Part shown: piece after piece, positions 7,902-16,688 of the stretch
Numbering within the stretch: the stretch's first letter is position 1
Layout of the letters: each line of letters opens with the position of its first letter
Assembly: GCA_045629585.1 (NCBI GenBank)
Contig: JAZQRM010000006.1
Span: 1 to 32,359 of the forward strand
Direction of reading: 5' to 3'
Source of the DNA: Taishania sp045629585
GTDB taxonomy: Bacteria > Bacteroidota > Bacteroidia > Flavobacteriales_D > Crocinitomicaceae
DNA: 32,359 nucleotides
Translations under genes and position numbers: made by a program
Notes under the pieces: model-generated
The model's input: only the letters and a program-made list of their open reading frames with translations
Databases searched by the model: none
Told to the model about the DNA's origin: nothing

Positions 7902-9935
7902 TTATAAACTTTCAATCACAAAATCAGTTCTACGATTTTTTGCTTTATTCAATTCCGAATCATTATCCACTTTTGGTTTTTGATCTCCATATCCCTTCGC
8001 TCTTAATCGCTTCTGATCAATCCCCAAACTTATTAAATATTCGCGTACAACTTGTGCTCGATCATCAGAAAGTTTTAAATTCTTTGCTTCATCACCAACA
8101 TTATCCGTGTGACCTTCTATCAAAACACGAATAGTAGGATTCTCCTTTAAAAACTTTGAAAAGCTACGAATAATGAATTTAGACCGATCAGTCAAGACGG
8201 TGGAATTAGTCGCAAATAGAATATCATTGAGCGTATAAGCCTGACCTACTTCAAGCGGCCTCACACTTAAATCCGCTCCACGCAAAGCTACATCCTTCTT
8301 GTTGATCAAATCTGATTGAGTTACCAATTTGGAATCAAAAGCATATCCTTCTTTTTTCACCGTAACCATTACATCATCTTGATCCGTTCTTAAAATTGCT
8401 GCGTATTTACCGTCATTACCATTTACTTTAATGGTTTCTGTTTCTTCTGAATTCTTATAGCTCACCTCAATCATTGCATCCTCGATGGGCTCACCTGATT
8501 CATCGATTAACTCTCCTTTTATGATAACAACAGGCTTTGGTCGCGCATCTTCATATAATTCAAAACTGTAAATATTCCAATTTCCGCCCTCACGAGAACT
8601 AAAAAAGGCTTGTTTACCATCTATGGAAACATAAATCCCGACCTCATCACTAGGTGTATTAATTGGGATGCCTATATTCTTAGGCGTTGTCCATTTACCG
8701 TCTTCTTTCCGTGAATAAAAAATATCTAAGCCTCCAGCACCACCACGCCCGTCGGAAACAAAGTACATTGTTTCGCTATCCTGATGAAGGAAGGGACTTT
8801 TATCTTTCCCCGCCGTATTTAAGTCATTTAGAGGTTTGGCAATCGACCAATCTCCTCCAGGTTTACGCATAGAGAAATAAATATCGTTGTCTTTAGAACC
8901 TTGACGAGTGGTGGCAAAATATAATGTATTTCCATCTGCAGATAAGGATGGTTGTCCTTCCCAGCCATCAGGGGTGTTAATGTTACTTCCTAGATTTTTA
9001 AATGGGGTCCACTTAAAATCATTGGGACCTTTGCCTGTTCGCTCATAAGTCGTACTGTATAAATCACAATTTTTATATTGTTGTCCTTGTACATTTACGG
9101 TTTTACATCCACAAAAAATAAGTTCTTTATTATCTACAGACAAAGTACTCGCTCCATAGCTTTCAAATGACCCATCATTAAATGGTTTATTCAAATAAGT
9201 TCCACCATCAAAAGCATCAAATATGGTATTTCTTCTGGCAACAGTAAACTTTTCGACCCAAAAGGCTTGCATTTCCCCTAACCCCCTATCATCAACCATA
9301 CGGGTGAAGAATAAGAGTTCGTTATCAGGTGAAAGCATTGGTACATATTCATCAGCAGAGGTACTTACCTTTGCAACCATCACAGGATTGTAAGGAACGG
9401 TAATCAATTCAGGTTCCTTAGGTTTGTCAACATTTACTTTTGCTAATAATTGTTTAACATCCCCTAGCTTTTTCCTGTGATCACCGGCATAAGCTAAAGG
9501 ATTATCAGACTTGAAATCAACAAATTTCTGAAACCACTTATTAGCTTGTTCCTTTTTATCGAATGTAAAATTTATAACCCCTAGATTGTAATAAACATCG
9601 GCATGATATTGCTCACATAGATCAATAACTTGCAAATAAAGTTTTTCGGCTCTTAATAAACTTTTATCCCCTTGGTTATTCTCCGAGCTTCTGTAAAAGT
9701 CATCCGCCTTGCGATAAGCATATCTTGCAAATTCAAAATAGGGAGCGGCTTTGTCGGGTGCCTGCTTCATTGCACTTGTAAATAAATCCACAGCTATCCT
9801 AGCATCGTCCATATCCATCGCTCGATCCAAAATCTTTTGCACCTTCTTGTCTGGTGGCGTACAGGATTCATCTTCTTCTTGAGCATACATGAAATAGGAC
9901 AAAGAAATTGCAAGAATAAGTAGTTTATATTTCAT
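7902..9935 (-). CDS. PorE-like OmpA family protein (TPR, WD40-like propeller, CRD, OmpA_C)
   Basis: An envelope protein that should bind peptidoglycan through its C-terminus and present a propeller in the periplasm. The 677 residues contain a signal peptide cut near Ala18, TPR-like helices at about 28-165, PD40/WD40-type blades (for example PSLSADGNTLYFAT at 329-342) over about 190-460, a carboxypeptidase-regulatory-like domain at about 468-550, and an OmpA C-terminal domain with GHTDNVG at 608-614 and RRTDFVIE near the end. This domain order is that of PorE, a component attaching the type IX secretion machine to peptidoglycan. However, Bacteroidota carry several paralogs with the same order, and unlike PorE there is no clear lipobox. 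It leads an operon with two small lipoproteins. Confidence 0.88.
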   Translation of the reverse strand: MKYKLLILAISLSYFMYAQEEDESCTPPDKKVQKILDRAMDMDDARIAVDLFTSAMKQAPDKAAPYFEFARYAYRKADDFYRSSENNQGDKSLLRAEKLYLQVIDLCEQYHADVYYNLGVINFTFDKKEQANKWFQKFVDFKSDNPLAYAGDHRKKLGDVKQLLAKVNVDKPKEPELITVPYNPVMVAKVSTSADEYVPMLSPDNELLFFTRMVDDRGLGEMQAFWVEKFTVARRNTIFDAFDGGTYLNKPFNDGSFESYGASTLSVDNKELIFCGCKTVNVQGQQYKNCDLYSTTYERTGKGPNDFKWTPFKNLGSNINTPDGWEGQPSLSADGNTLYFATTRQGSKDNDIYFSMRKPGGDWSIAKPLNDLNTAGKDKSPFLHQDSETMYFVSDGRGGAGGLDIFYSRKEDGKWTTPKNIGIPINTPSDEVGIYVSIDGKQAFFSSREGGNWNIYSFELYEDARPKPVVIIKGELIDESGEPIEDAMIEVSYKNSEETETIKVNGNDGKYAAILRTDQDDVMVTVKKEGYAFDSKLVTQSDLINKKDVALRGADLSVRPLEVGQAYTLNDILFATNSTVLTDRSKFIIRSFSKFLKENPTIRVLIEGHTDNVGDEAKNLKLSDDRAQVVREYLISLGIDQKRLRAKGYGDQKPKVDNDSELNKAKNRRTDFVIESL

Positions 9936-10019
9936 AAATCACCTTTAATATATTAACGAATTAAGCCGTCAAATAGTATACCGATTTCTCAAAAAAAAGT
10001 TACAGAACTTGAAGGAAAT

Positions 10020-10053
10020 AAAAAAGCGGACAATAAAAATACTGACCGCTTTT
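10020..10053 (-). terminator. Terminator of lon
   Basis: AAAAGCGG at 10022-10029 pairs with CCGCTTTT at 10046-10053. On the minus strand the stem ends in six T. It lies about 20 bases beyond the lon stop codon. Confidence 0.75.
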
Positions 10054-10074
10054 CAATTAAATATAATTGTGCTA

Positions 10075-12507
10075 TTATTTCACCTTTTCTTTGGTCAAGG
10101 CAATGTCTAAAACTTGATTCATTTTTGTAACATAATGAAAAGTTAGACCTTTTAAATAATCAGCTTTTATATCTTCTACATCTTTACGGTTTTTCTCGCA
10201 AAGAATGATCTCCTTTATCTTTGCACGCTTAGCAGCTAGAATCTTCTCTTTTATTCCACCGACTGGCAACACATCGCCGCGAAGAGTAATTTCACCTGTC
10301 ATTGCAAGATTCTTCTTTACTTTAACCTTTTTGAAAGAAGAAGCTAAAGAAGTCAACATCGTGATTCCGGCACTTGGCCCATCTTTAGGTGTTGCACCCT
10401 CAGGAACGTGAATGTGAATATTTGTATTATCCATATCTTCTACCGTAAGATCGAAATCAGCAGCATGCGCTTTCAAATATTCTAAAGCTATTACGGCCGA
10501 TTCTTTCATCACATCTCCAAGGTTACCTGTCAGCGTCAATTTACCTTTACCTGGAGTTAGTGAAGATTCAATAAATAGAATATCTCCACCTACGGATGTC
10601 CATGCTAAACCAGTCACGACCCCAGCAACATCATTGTTGTCATACTTCGTGCGTCCATATCCAGGTCCAAGAATGTCCACTAAGTCATCAGCGACAACCT
10701 TAACTTCATACTCTTCCTCCATGGCAATCTGTTTCGCACGATTACGAACTAACTTGGCCATAACCTTATCTAGTCCACGGACACCTGACTCATTTGTATA
10801 TTCTTCAACAACTTTTTCAATTGCTTTTTTATCCATTGAAAATTCCTTGCTAGTGATACCATGATCTGTCAATTGACGAGGAATAAGGTGTCGTTTCGCG
10901 ATTTCGATTTTCTCTTCAACGGTATATCCGTTCACTTCAATCAGCTCCATACGGTCACGTAGTGGACCTTGAATTTCACCTAGGCTATTTGCCGTTGCAA
11001 TGAACATAACGCGCGATAAATCAAATTCAGTTTCTACGTAATTATCATAGAAATTGCTATTTTGCTCTGGATCTAAAACTTCTAAAAGCGCAGACGAAGG
11101 ATCTCCATGATTACTTCTTCCGAGCTTATCGATCTCATCCAATATAAAAACAGGATTTGCAGTTTCTGCTTTTTTGAGGTTTTGTATGATTCGGCCTGGC
11201 ATTGCACCAATATACGTTTTACGATGTCCTCTAATTTCGGATTCATCATGAACCCCACCTAAAGACATTCGAACATATTTGCGTCCTAAAGCTTCGGCAA
11301 TCGACTTTCCTAAGGATGTTTTACCAACACCTGGAGGGCCGTAAAAACATAAAATAGGTGACTTCATGTCCCCTTTTATTTTCAAAACTGCTAGATACTC
11401 AAGTATACGTGTCTTTACCTTTTCTAATCCATAATGATCCCGCTCTAGAATTTTTTCTGCACGCTTTAAATCTAAATTGTCGACAGTCAATTCTCCCCAA
11501 GGTAAATCTAGCAACAAGTCAAGATAGTTCAACTGCACGGTATATTCAGCGCCTTGTGGATTCATACGTTGCAATTTATCTAATTCTTTGTTAAATATTT
11601 TGGCAACGGTTTCACTCCATTTCTTTACTAACGAACGTTCACGTAAATCAATAATATCTTGCTCTTGAGGACCTCCTCCTAATTCATCTTGAATGGTGCG
11701 TATTTGTTGTTGCAAAAAATATTCTTTTTGCTGACGATCCATTTCTTTACGAACTTTATTTTGAATCTCCTGCTGTAATTCTAATGTTTGCAACTCATAT
11801 GACAAATGCTCTAACACCTTCATTATACGCTCCTCAAACACTTGTATTTCCAAAATCTCTTGTTTCTTTGCAACATCAATATTTAAATTAGATGCGATAA
11901 AGTTTACTAGAAATTGAGGTGATTCAATATTATCAATAGCTAAAGCAGCTTCTTTTGGAATATTTGGATTCTCCTTGATAATTCTATTTGCTAATTCACG
12001 TGTGGTTTTAAGTAATACTTTTGTAGAGTCATCCACGCTTCGAGTTGGAACATCAAATAGTCGAATTGCTCCTTTAACAAAAGGTTCTTGTTCAACGATA
12101 TCAAGAAGTTCAAATTTTCTTTTCCCTTGCAAAATGACAGTTGTATTACCATCTGGCATTTTAATCGTACGAAGTACTTGAGCAATTGTACCAACATTAT
12201 ACAAATCACCCAATTGTGGATCTTCATCCTCTTGATTACGCTGGGAAACAACTCCCAACGTTTTATTTCCTTTATTAACCGCCTTAATCAATTTAACAGA
12301 CTTTTCACGTCCAACTGTTATAGGGATTACTGTACCAGGAAATAACACATTATTACGAAGAGCTAAAATGGGTAGCACATCTGAAAACACTTCCTCGTTC
12401 ATTCGTTCTTCTTCTTCTTCCGTAATCAAGGGAATAAATCCTTGATCCGTAGAAGCATCTAACTCCTCTGCAATGTGCAAAATATCTTCTTCCGAAAAAT
12501 CGCTCAT
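10075..12507 (-). CDS. lon: ATP-dependent protease Lon (LonA)
   Basis: Cytoplasmic quality-control protease that unfolds and degrades misfolded and regulatory proteins. The 810-residue protein has the N-terminal LON substrate domain (from PILALRNNVLFPG, about 46-240), a coiled helical region, an AAA+ module with Walker A GPPGVGKT at 390-397 and Walker B FILDEID at 454-460, and the C-terminal protease with Ser712 (PKDGPSAG) and Lys755 (GGIKEK). The Ser-Lys spacing of 43 equals that in E. coli Lon. Length and catalytic residues are complete. An acidic extension of some 40 residues precedes the LON domain. It appears to be transcribed alone, with its own terminator, and I could not identify a convincing promoter upstream. 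Confidence 0.97.
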   Translation of the reverse strand: MSDFSEEDILHIAEELDASTDQGFIPLITEEEEERMNEEVFSDVLPILALRNNVLFPGTVIPITVGREKSVKLIKAVNKGNKTLGVVSQRNQEDEDPQLGDLYNVGTIAQVLRTIKMPDGNTTVILQGKRKFELLDIVEQEPFVKGAIRLFDVPTRSVDDSTKVLLKTTRELANRIIKENPNIPKEAALAIDNIESPQFLVNFIASNLNIDVAKKQEILEIQVFEERIMKVLEHLSYELQTLELQQEIQNKVRKEMDRQQKEYFLQQQIRTIQDELGGGPQEQDIIDLRERSLVKKWSETVAKIFNKELDKLQRMNPQGAEYTVQLNYLDLLLDLPWGELTVDNLDLKRAEKILERDHYGLEKVKTRILEYLAVLKIKGDMKSPILCFYGPPGVGKTSLGKSIAEALGRKYVRMSLGGVHDESEIRGHRKTYIGAMPGRIIQNLKKAETANPVFILDEIDKLGRSNHGDPSSALLEVLDPEQNSNFYDNYVETEFDLSRVMFIATANSLGEIQGPLRDRMELIEVNGYTVEEKIEIAKRHLIPRQLTDHGITSKEFSMDKKAIEKVVEEYTNESGVRGLDKVMAKLVRNRAKQIAMEEEYEVKVVADDLVDILGPGYGRTKYDNNDVAGVVTGLAWTSVGGDILFIESSLTPGKGKLTLTGNLGDVMKESAVIALEYLKAHAADFDLTVEDMDNTNIHIHVPEGATPKDGPSAGITMLTSLASSFKKVKVKKNLAMTGEITLRGDVLPVGGIKEKILAAKRAKIKEIILCEKNRKDVEDIKADYLKGLTFHYVTKMNQVLDIALTKEKVK

Positions 12508-12633
12508 AATCTATTTCTTTTACAGACAAAATGGCAGATAATAAAGCTACTATTTTACTGTTGTATGTTTTTTAATAATCACTACTTAGTGTACAAGTGA
12601 TGTGCCAATCATTTCATTCGGAAACTTTGTCGG

Positions 12634-13767
12634 CTATTCCGCCTTCAGAAAATTCAAAATTTCCACTTCTGTATCTCCCAATTCTAGCTTACGCCTTTGC
12701 ATCATATTATTCGCATATTCAATCGCCTTATCCAATCTAAAAGGGACTAATTGACTAGCTGTTCCCCAAGAAAAAGAAGGGATATATTTGGGTAAAAAAT
12801 CACCTCCATAAACATTGCAAGAAACACCAATCACCGTAGCTGTATTAAACATGGTATTTATCCCACATTTCGAATGATCTCCCATTGAAACACCCATAAA
12901 TTGCTGATCTGTATCAATGATAGCCTCCTCTACATAAGAGTAAGTATCAACTTTTCCGTAATTGTTTTTAAGATTGGACGTATTGGTATCTGCACCAAGA
13001 TTACACCATTCTCCAATTAGGGAATTACCAACGTACCCTTCATGACCTTTATTTGAATACGCATAAAAGATTGAATTCCCCACTTCTCCACCTACTTTAC
13101 AATAGGGGCCAATAGTTGTAGCACCATATACTTTTGCGCCCATCTTTAAAACAGCATGATCCATTAGTGCGAAAGCACCTCTAACCAAACTACCTTCCAT
13201 AATTTCGGAATCAGATCCAATGTAAATAGGACCTTCTTTAACGTTCAAAATTGCACCTTCTATACTTGCACCTTCTTCGATGAATAAATTTTTAGCGTCT
13301 CCAATTAAACGATTCGATTCGGATAAAACTGCTGACTGTCTACCTTTTGTGAACCACTCAAAATCAAGTGCAATTGCTTTGTCATTCTGCGTGAATAAAT
13401 CCCACCGTTTACGTAAAATCAAGGGCGTATCTCCTTTCCATTTAAAAACAGATGATCCATCTCCTTTAATAGCCAAAATTGTAGCATCATATTGAAGTTG
13501 CGTATTTTCTTCTAAAGCTACGATTGTTGCCATCAATGCTTCTGAAGGAATCAAGCAAGCATTTACACGTAAATCAGGATCAAGATGAGCGGGAAAATGA
13601 CTTTGTAAATAAGGAAGTGTTTTATAACCAATTTCTATTTCTTCATCAAAATACTCCCATCGCTCCGTATTTGTAAACAAACCACATCGTAAATCACCAA
13701 TGGGTCTTGTCAAAGTCAAGGGGGCAAACTCAAGTGTATTTCCAAAGTCCTCTAACTGGATTCTCAT
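12634..13767 (-). CDS. GlmU-like sugar nucleotidyltransferase/acyltransferase with left-handed beta-helix
   Basis: Probably the alternative Bacteroidota GlmU-type protein, thought to work in UDP-N-acetylglucosamine formation for peptidoglycan; the activity is inferred from family resemblance. The 377-residue protein begins with a compact nucleotidyltransferase-like segment including TRPIGDLRCG (20-29), a conserved feature of this family. From about residue 165 to 330 it shows hexapeptide-repeat sequence rich in small residues and Ile/Val (GSDSEIMEGS, GPYCKVGGEVGNS), expected of a left-handed beta-helix acyltransferase. It lacks the classical GlmU N-terminal consensus. Its ATG overlaps the stop of the upstream symporter gene by four bases (ATGA), so translation of the two is probably coupled. 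Confidence 0.8.
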   Translation of the reverse strand: MRIQLEDFGNTLEFAPLTLTRPIGDLRCGLFTNTERWEYFDEEIEIGYKTLPYLQSHFPAHLDPDLRVNACLIPSEALMATIVALEENTQLQYDATILAIKGDGSSVFKWKGDTPLILRKRWDLFTQNDKAIALDFEWFTKGRQSAVLSESNRLIGDAKNLFIEEGASIEGAILNVKEGPIYIGSDSEIMEGSLVRGAFALMDHAVLKMGAKVYGATTIGPYCKVGGEVGNSIFYAYSNKGHEGYVGNSLIGEWCNLGADTNTSNLKNNYGKVDTYSYVEEAIIDTDQQFMGVSMGDHSKCGINTMFNTATVIGVSCNVYGGDFLPKYIPSFSWGTASQLVPFRLDKAIEYANNMMQRRKLELGDTEVEILNFLKAE

Positions 13768-15281
13768 GCTAATTGCTGTTGTTTATTTGATATAATATAA
13801 AGTCCCAAAAGGGTAAGTACGCCGTTAACAATTAAAATTTCATAACTAAAACGATAACCATTAAACCAGTTTACTGCATTTTTATCTAAGATAAAACAAA
13901 TGATTGGAGTAATACAGCATACTACAGGTACCAATTGCTCTTTTAACTTTCGTTTCGTTAAAATACCAAAAGTAAAGAGTCCTAAAAGTGGCCCGTACGT
14001 ATATCCTGCAATCTTTAAAATTATCCCTATTAAATCCATTCCTGGGTTGTTATCAACAAACCATTTGGTTCCTAAGATAATTAATAAAAATAATAGAGAA
14101 AATCCTATATGGGTAACCAACTTTAAACGGGCTCGTATTCTTTCTTCTTTCCGCTCAATATTTAAAAAATCAATACAAAAACCTGTAGTTAAAGCGGCTA
14201 AGGCACTATCGGCAGATGCATAGCTAGAAGCAATGATCCCTAACAAAAAGAAAGATCCAGCAACAGTTCCAATCCAACCAAACTTAGGAAATTCATTGAG
14301 CGCTAAATGCGGAAAAACGTGGTCGGTGATTATCTTACCATCTTTCATCGGTAACTCAACATTTAAGGTTAACGCATATACGTAAAGCGCTCCTCCTAAA
14401 AATAAAAATAGAAAATTTGTGATGATTAAAACGGTCGTAAAGGAATACATGTTCTTTTGCGCATCTTTTAGAGTTCTGCACGTTAAATTCTTTTGCATCA
14501 TATCTTGATCCAAACCAGTCATCGCGATTGCGATAAACATCCCTCCAAAAAATTGCTTTGGAAAAAATAAATGAGATTTATAATCATCTAAATAGAACAA
14601 CTTCGTCATGGAAGTATCGTGCTTTGTCTTTAGTTCGCTTATCGAATGATATAACTGGGAGAAATCAAATCCTAAAATTTTAGAAATAATAACGGTACAA
14701 ATTACCACACTGCTAATTAAGAAAAAAGTTTGAAAAGTATCTGTGTATACGATCGTCTTTATTCCTCCTTTAAAAGTATATATCCAAATTAATAAAATTG
14801 TAATAACAGCTGTCATCCAATAGGAAAGTCCCAAATCTCCTAATAGAAAATAATGTAAAACCATAGTAGCCAAATACAATCGAATAGCACTTCCTATAGT
14901 TCGGGATAATATAAAAAAAGAAGCTCCTGTCTTATAGGACACCTTCCCAAAACGCTGCTCCAAATATTGATAAATAGACACTACGTTCAATTTATAATAT
15001 AAAGGCATTAAAATTTGAGCTATTACGATGTAACCGATGATATAACCTAAAACAACCTGATAATAACCAAAACCATCATTGACCACCGTTCCTGGAACAG
15101 AAACAAAAGTCACCCCTGACAGAGAGGCACCTATCATACCAAAAGCAACTAAATACCATGGGCTTTGACGATCACCTGTGAAAAAAGTCTCCGTATCCGC
15201 ATTTTTAGAGGTGTACCAAGCAATAACTATCAGTATAAAAAAATAACTGACCAATAGCGTCAGTATTAAAGTAGTGCTCAT
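13764..15281 (-). CDS. Sodium:solute symporter (SSS family)
   Basis: An inner-membrane sodium-driven importer with about 13 membrane helices over 505 residues. The N-terminal region carries ENADTETFF-like sequence (KNADTETFFTGDR) followed by the family's first coupling helices (GASLSGVTFVSVPG), and SSASYASADSALAAL-type sequence (SSYASADSALAA) in the later sodium-site helix. Substrate is not evident; SSS members move sugars, amino acids, carboxylates or sialic acid. Its stop codon overlaps the start of the GlmU-like gene, suggesting the transported compound might relate to amino sugars, but that is inference. A near-consensus box TATATTTA (15301-15308, minus) lies about 20 bases before the ATG. 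Confidence 0.9.
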   Translation of the reverse strand: MSTTLILTLLVSYFFILIVIAWYTSKNADTETFFTGDRQSPWYLVAFGMIGASLSGVTFVSVPGTVVNDGFGYYQVVLGYIIGYIVIAQILMPLYYKLNVVSIYQYLEQRFGKVSYKTGASFFILSRTIGSAIRLYLATMVLHYFLLGDLGLSYWMTAVITILLIWIYTFKGGIKTIVYTDTFQTFFLISSVVICTVIISKILGFDFSQLYHSISELKTKHDTSMTKLFYLDDYKSHLFFPKQFFGGMFIAIAMTGLDQDMMQKNLTCRTLKDAQKNMYSFTTVLIITNFLFLFLGGALYVYALTLNVELPMKDGKIITDHVFPHLALNEFPKFGWIGTVAGSFFLLGIIASSYASADSALAALTTGFCIDFLNIERKEERIRARLKLVTHIGFSLLFLLIILGTKWFVDNNPGMDLIGIILKIAGYTYGPLLGLFTFGILTKRKLKEQLVPVVCCITPIICFILDKNAVNWFNGYRFSYEILIVNGVLTLLGLYIISNKQQQLA

Positions 15282-15430
15282 TATTGAAATAATTTGGTCG
15301 TAAATATAATGTAATATGATTACAGAATTTCAATTGTTAACTCGGAAACAATCACTTAAATATTCAAAATGTTAAAAAATATTTCATATTTATAAATCAT
15401 AAACTATCTTTAAAAAAAATATAGAAATCC

Positions 15431-15847
15431 ATGAAGCATTTATTAACTATTTTAATACTTTGTCTACTAACATTTAGCTGTAAAAAAACAGGCTGTACAG
15501 ATGTAACGGCTGTTAATTATGATCCAGAAGCTGAAATTGGGAACAACTCTTGCGTATTTGAAGGGAAAATCCAATTCGTCATGAAAAACGGTAATTATGC
15601 AGATTTAGGATTTGACACGGTGTATGTATATGTAGACAACAACTACTTAGGGAAACAAGCGACAACGGAAGTATGGCTTGAACCTGTAAACTGCTCTACA
15701 GAATTACCTCTAGTTTATAAAGAAGAAATGGGAGACGTGGTATCCAAGCCTATTCAATACCGCATACAAACCATTGATAGCTTTATTATAAATGAACAAT
15801 CAATGAATCTTATCCGATCTCGCTGTCAAGAAGTTCCTCTTTATTAA
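15431..15847 (+). CDS. Lipoprotein with a GCTD..NYDPEA..NNSC motif
   Basis: Function unknown. The 138-residue product has a signal peptide with lipobox FSC (Cys17), directly followed by KKTGCTD, a NYDPEAEIG stretch and NNSC. This Cys-to-Cys motif of about 20 residues is a frequent repeat in secreted Bacteroidota proteins, where it usually occurs in long repeat arrays; here there is one copy at the mature N-terminus. The rest is mostly beta-strand-like with two further cysteines (in PVNCST and SRCQE). It begins a plus-strand cluster, 24 bases before two T9SS cargo genes, so cotranscription is likely. A weak promoter candidate, TATCTTTA, lies at 15405-15412. Confidence 0.75.
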   Translation: MKHLLTILILCLLTFSCKKTGCTDVTAVNYDPEAEIGNNSCVFEGKIQFVMKNGNYADLGFDTVYVYVDNNYLGKQATTEVWLEPVNCSTELPLVYKEEMGDVVSKPIQYRIQTIDSFIINEQSMNLIRSRCQEVPLY

Positions 15848-15871
15848 AATTCAACCTCAATATTTAAACTT

Positions 15872-16633
15872 ATGAAACAATTATTACTATCCATCTTATG
15901 CTTCACAAGCTACATATCAATGGCACAGGTCGTATGTAATGAAGATTTGATTAATCAAAACAGTTCTATTCAATTTGGAGCTTTCCCTGATACGGCTACT
16001 AATTTTGCACCAGCGTTTGTAAATAATCCTTACGAACAATATCTCCACTTTCGTATCCCATCTGATGCGGGGGCAATTTTACCTACATACGCAGGAGCAG
16101 CTATCAACTATTTTATCGTTGATGGAGTAACGGGGTTACCTGGAAACGGAGTTTTTAACTATGAATGTAGTGTTACAGTACCTACTCCTTGTAAATTCAA
16201 CGGTGGAACATGGGGATGTGCCAAAGTGTTTAACGTATCAACGATTGATGCTTCATTGATTGGAACGTACAATATTTCTATATCGGTACAAGGAAATGTA
16301 TCCCTTATCCCTAATACTCCAGCGTTAACTGTTCCTTACCAATTCTCAGGATACCGACTTAAAATATATCCAGAAGATCAGTTAGGTAATGTTATTGCAG
16401 AGTTAGATGCCTCAACTTTATTCCCTAACCCAGCAAACAGCATTGTACTTATTAATAATTTACGAGACGCTCAAATAATTAAGTTTTTCAATGTTGCGGG
16501 ACAAGAGGTAAAATCCGTAATTCCAACAGAAGAAAAAATGACTATTGATGTTTCTGATTTAACAAAGGGAGCATATATGGTTTATGTGTACAGCTCCAAT
16601 GGCGCACATGTACATAAGTTAATTAAGGATTAA
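15872..16633 (+). CDS. Secreted protein with T9SS type A sorting domain (paralog A)
   Basis: A surface or secreted protein of unknown function. The 253 residues comprise a signal peptide cut after MAQ (18-19), an N-terminal domain of about 150 residues with conserved YECS...GGTWGC cysteine-containing segments, and a C-terminal type IX sorting domain (about 183-253) starting LFPNPANS and containing FFNVAGQEV, GAYMVYVY and final KLIKD. The N-terminal domain is clearly homologous to that of the next gene (PDTATN/PDTVAN, YEQYLHFRIP/YETLLHFKIP, SGLP, WGC, GTYNIS/GTYPLT). There is no repeat linker here; the two parts are joined by about 20 residues. Export to the outer membrane by Sec and then T9SS is inferred from these signals. 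Confidence 0.85.
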   Translation: MKQLLLSILCFTSYISMAQVVCNEDLINQNSSIQFGAFPDTATNFAPAFVNNPYEQYLHFRIPSDAGAILPTYAGAAINYFIVDGVTGLPGNGVFNYECSVTVPTPCKFNGGTWGCAKVFNVSTIDASLIGTYNISISVQGNVSLIPNTPALTVPYQFSGYRLKIYPEDQLGNVIAELDASTLFPNPANSIVLINNLRDAQIIKFFNVAGQEVKSVIPTEEKMTIDVSDLTKGAYMVYVYSSNGAHVHKLIKD

Positions 16634-16648
16634 ATATATCAACATACA

Positions 16649-16673
16649 ATGTTCCTCTATCCTAGAGGAACAT
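16649..16673 (+). other. Perfect hairpin between the two T9SS paralogs
   Basis: An 11-base perfect inverted repeat, ATGTTCCTCTA/TAGAGGAACAT, with the three-base loop TCC. It lies 15 bases after the first paralog's stop and 15 bases before the second's ATG. No T run follows, so it is not a standard terminator on either strand. It may act as an mRNA 3' stabiliser, a processing site or a partial terminator. Confidence 0.6.
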
Positions 16674-16688
16674 CATCTATTACAAATT

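Noticed and set aside
9960..9990. Promoter of the PorE-like gene (TACTATTTG)
   Set aside because: The box has three bases between TA and TTTG and the upstream TTTG is too close; it does not fit the consensus.
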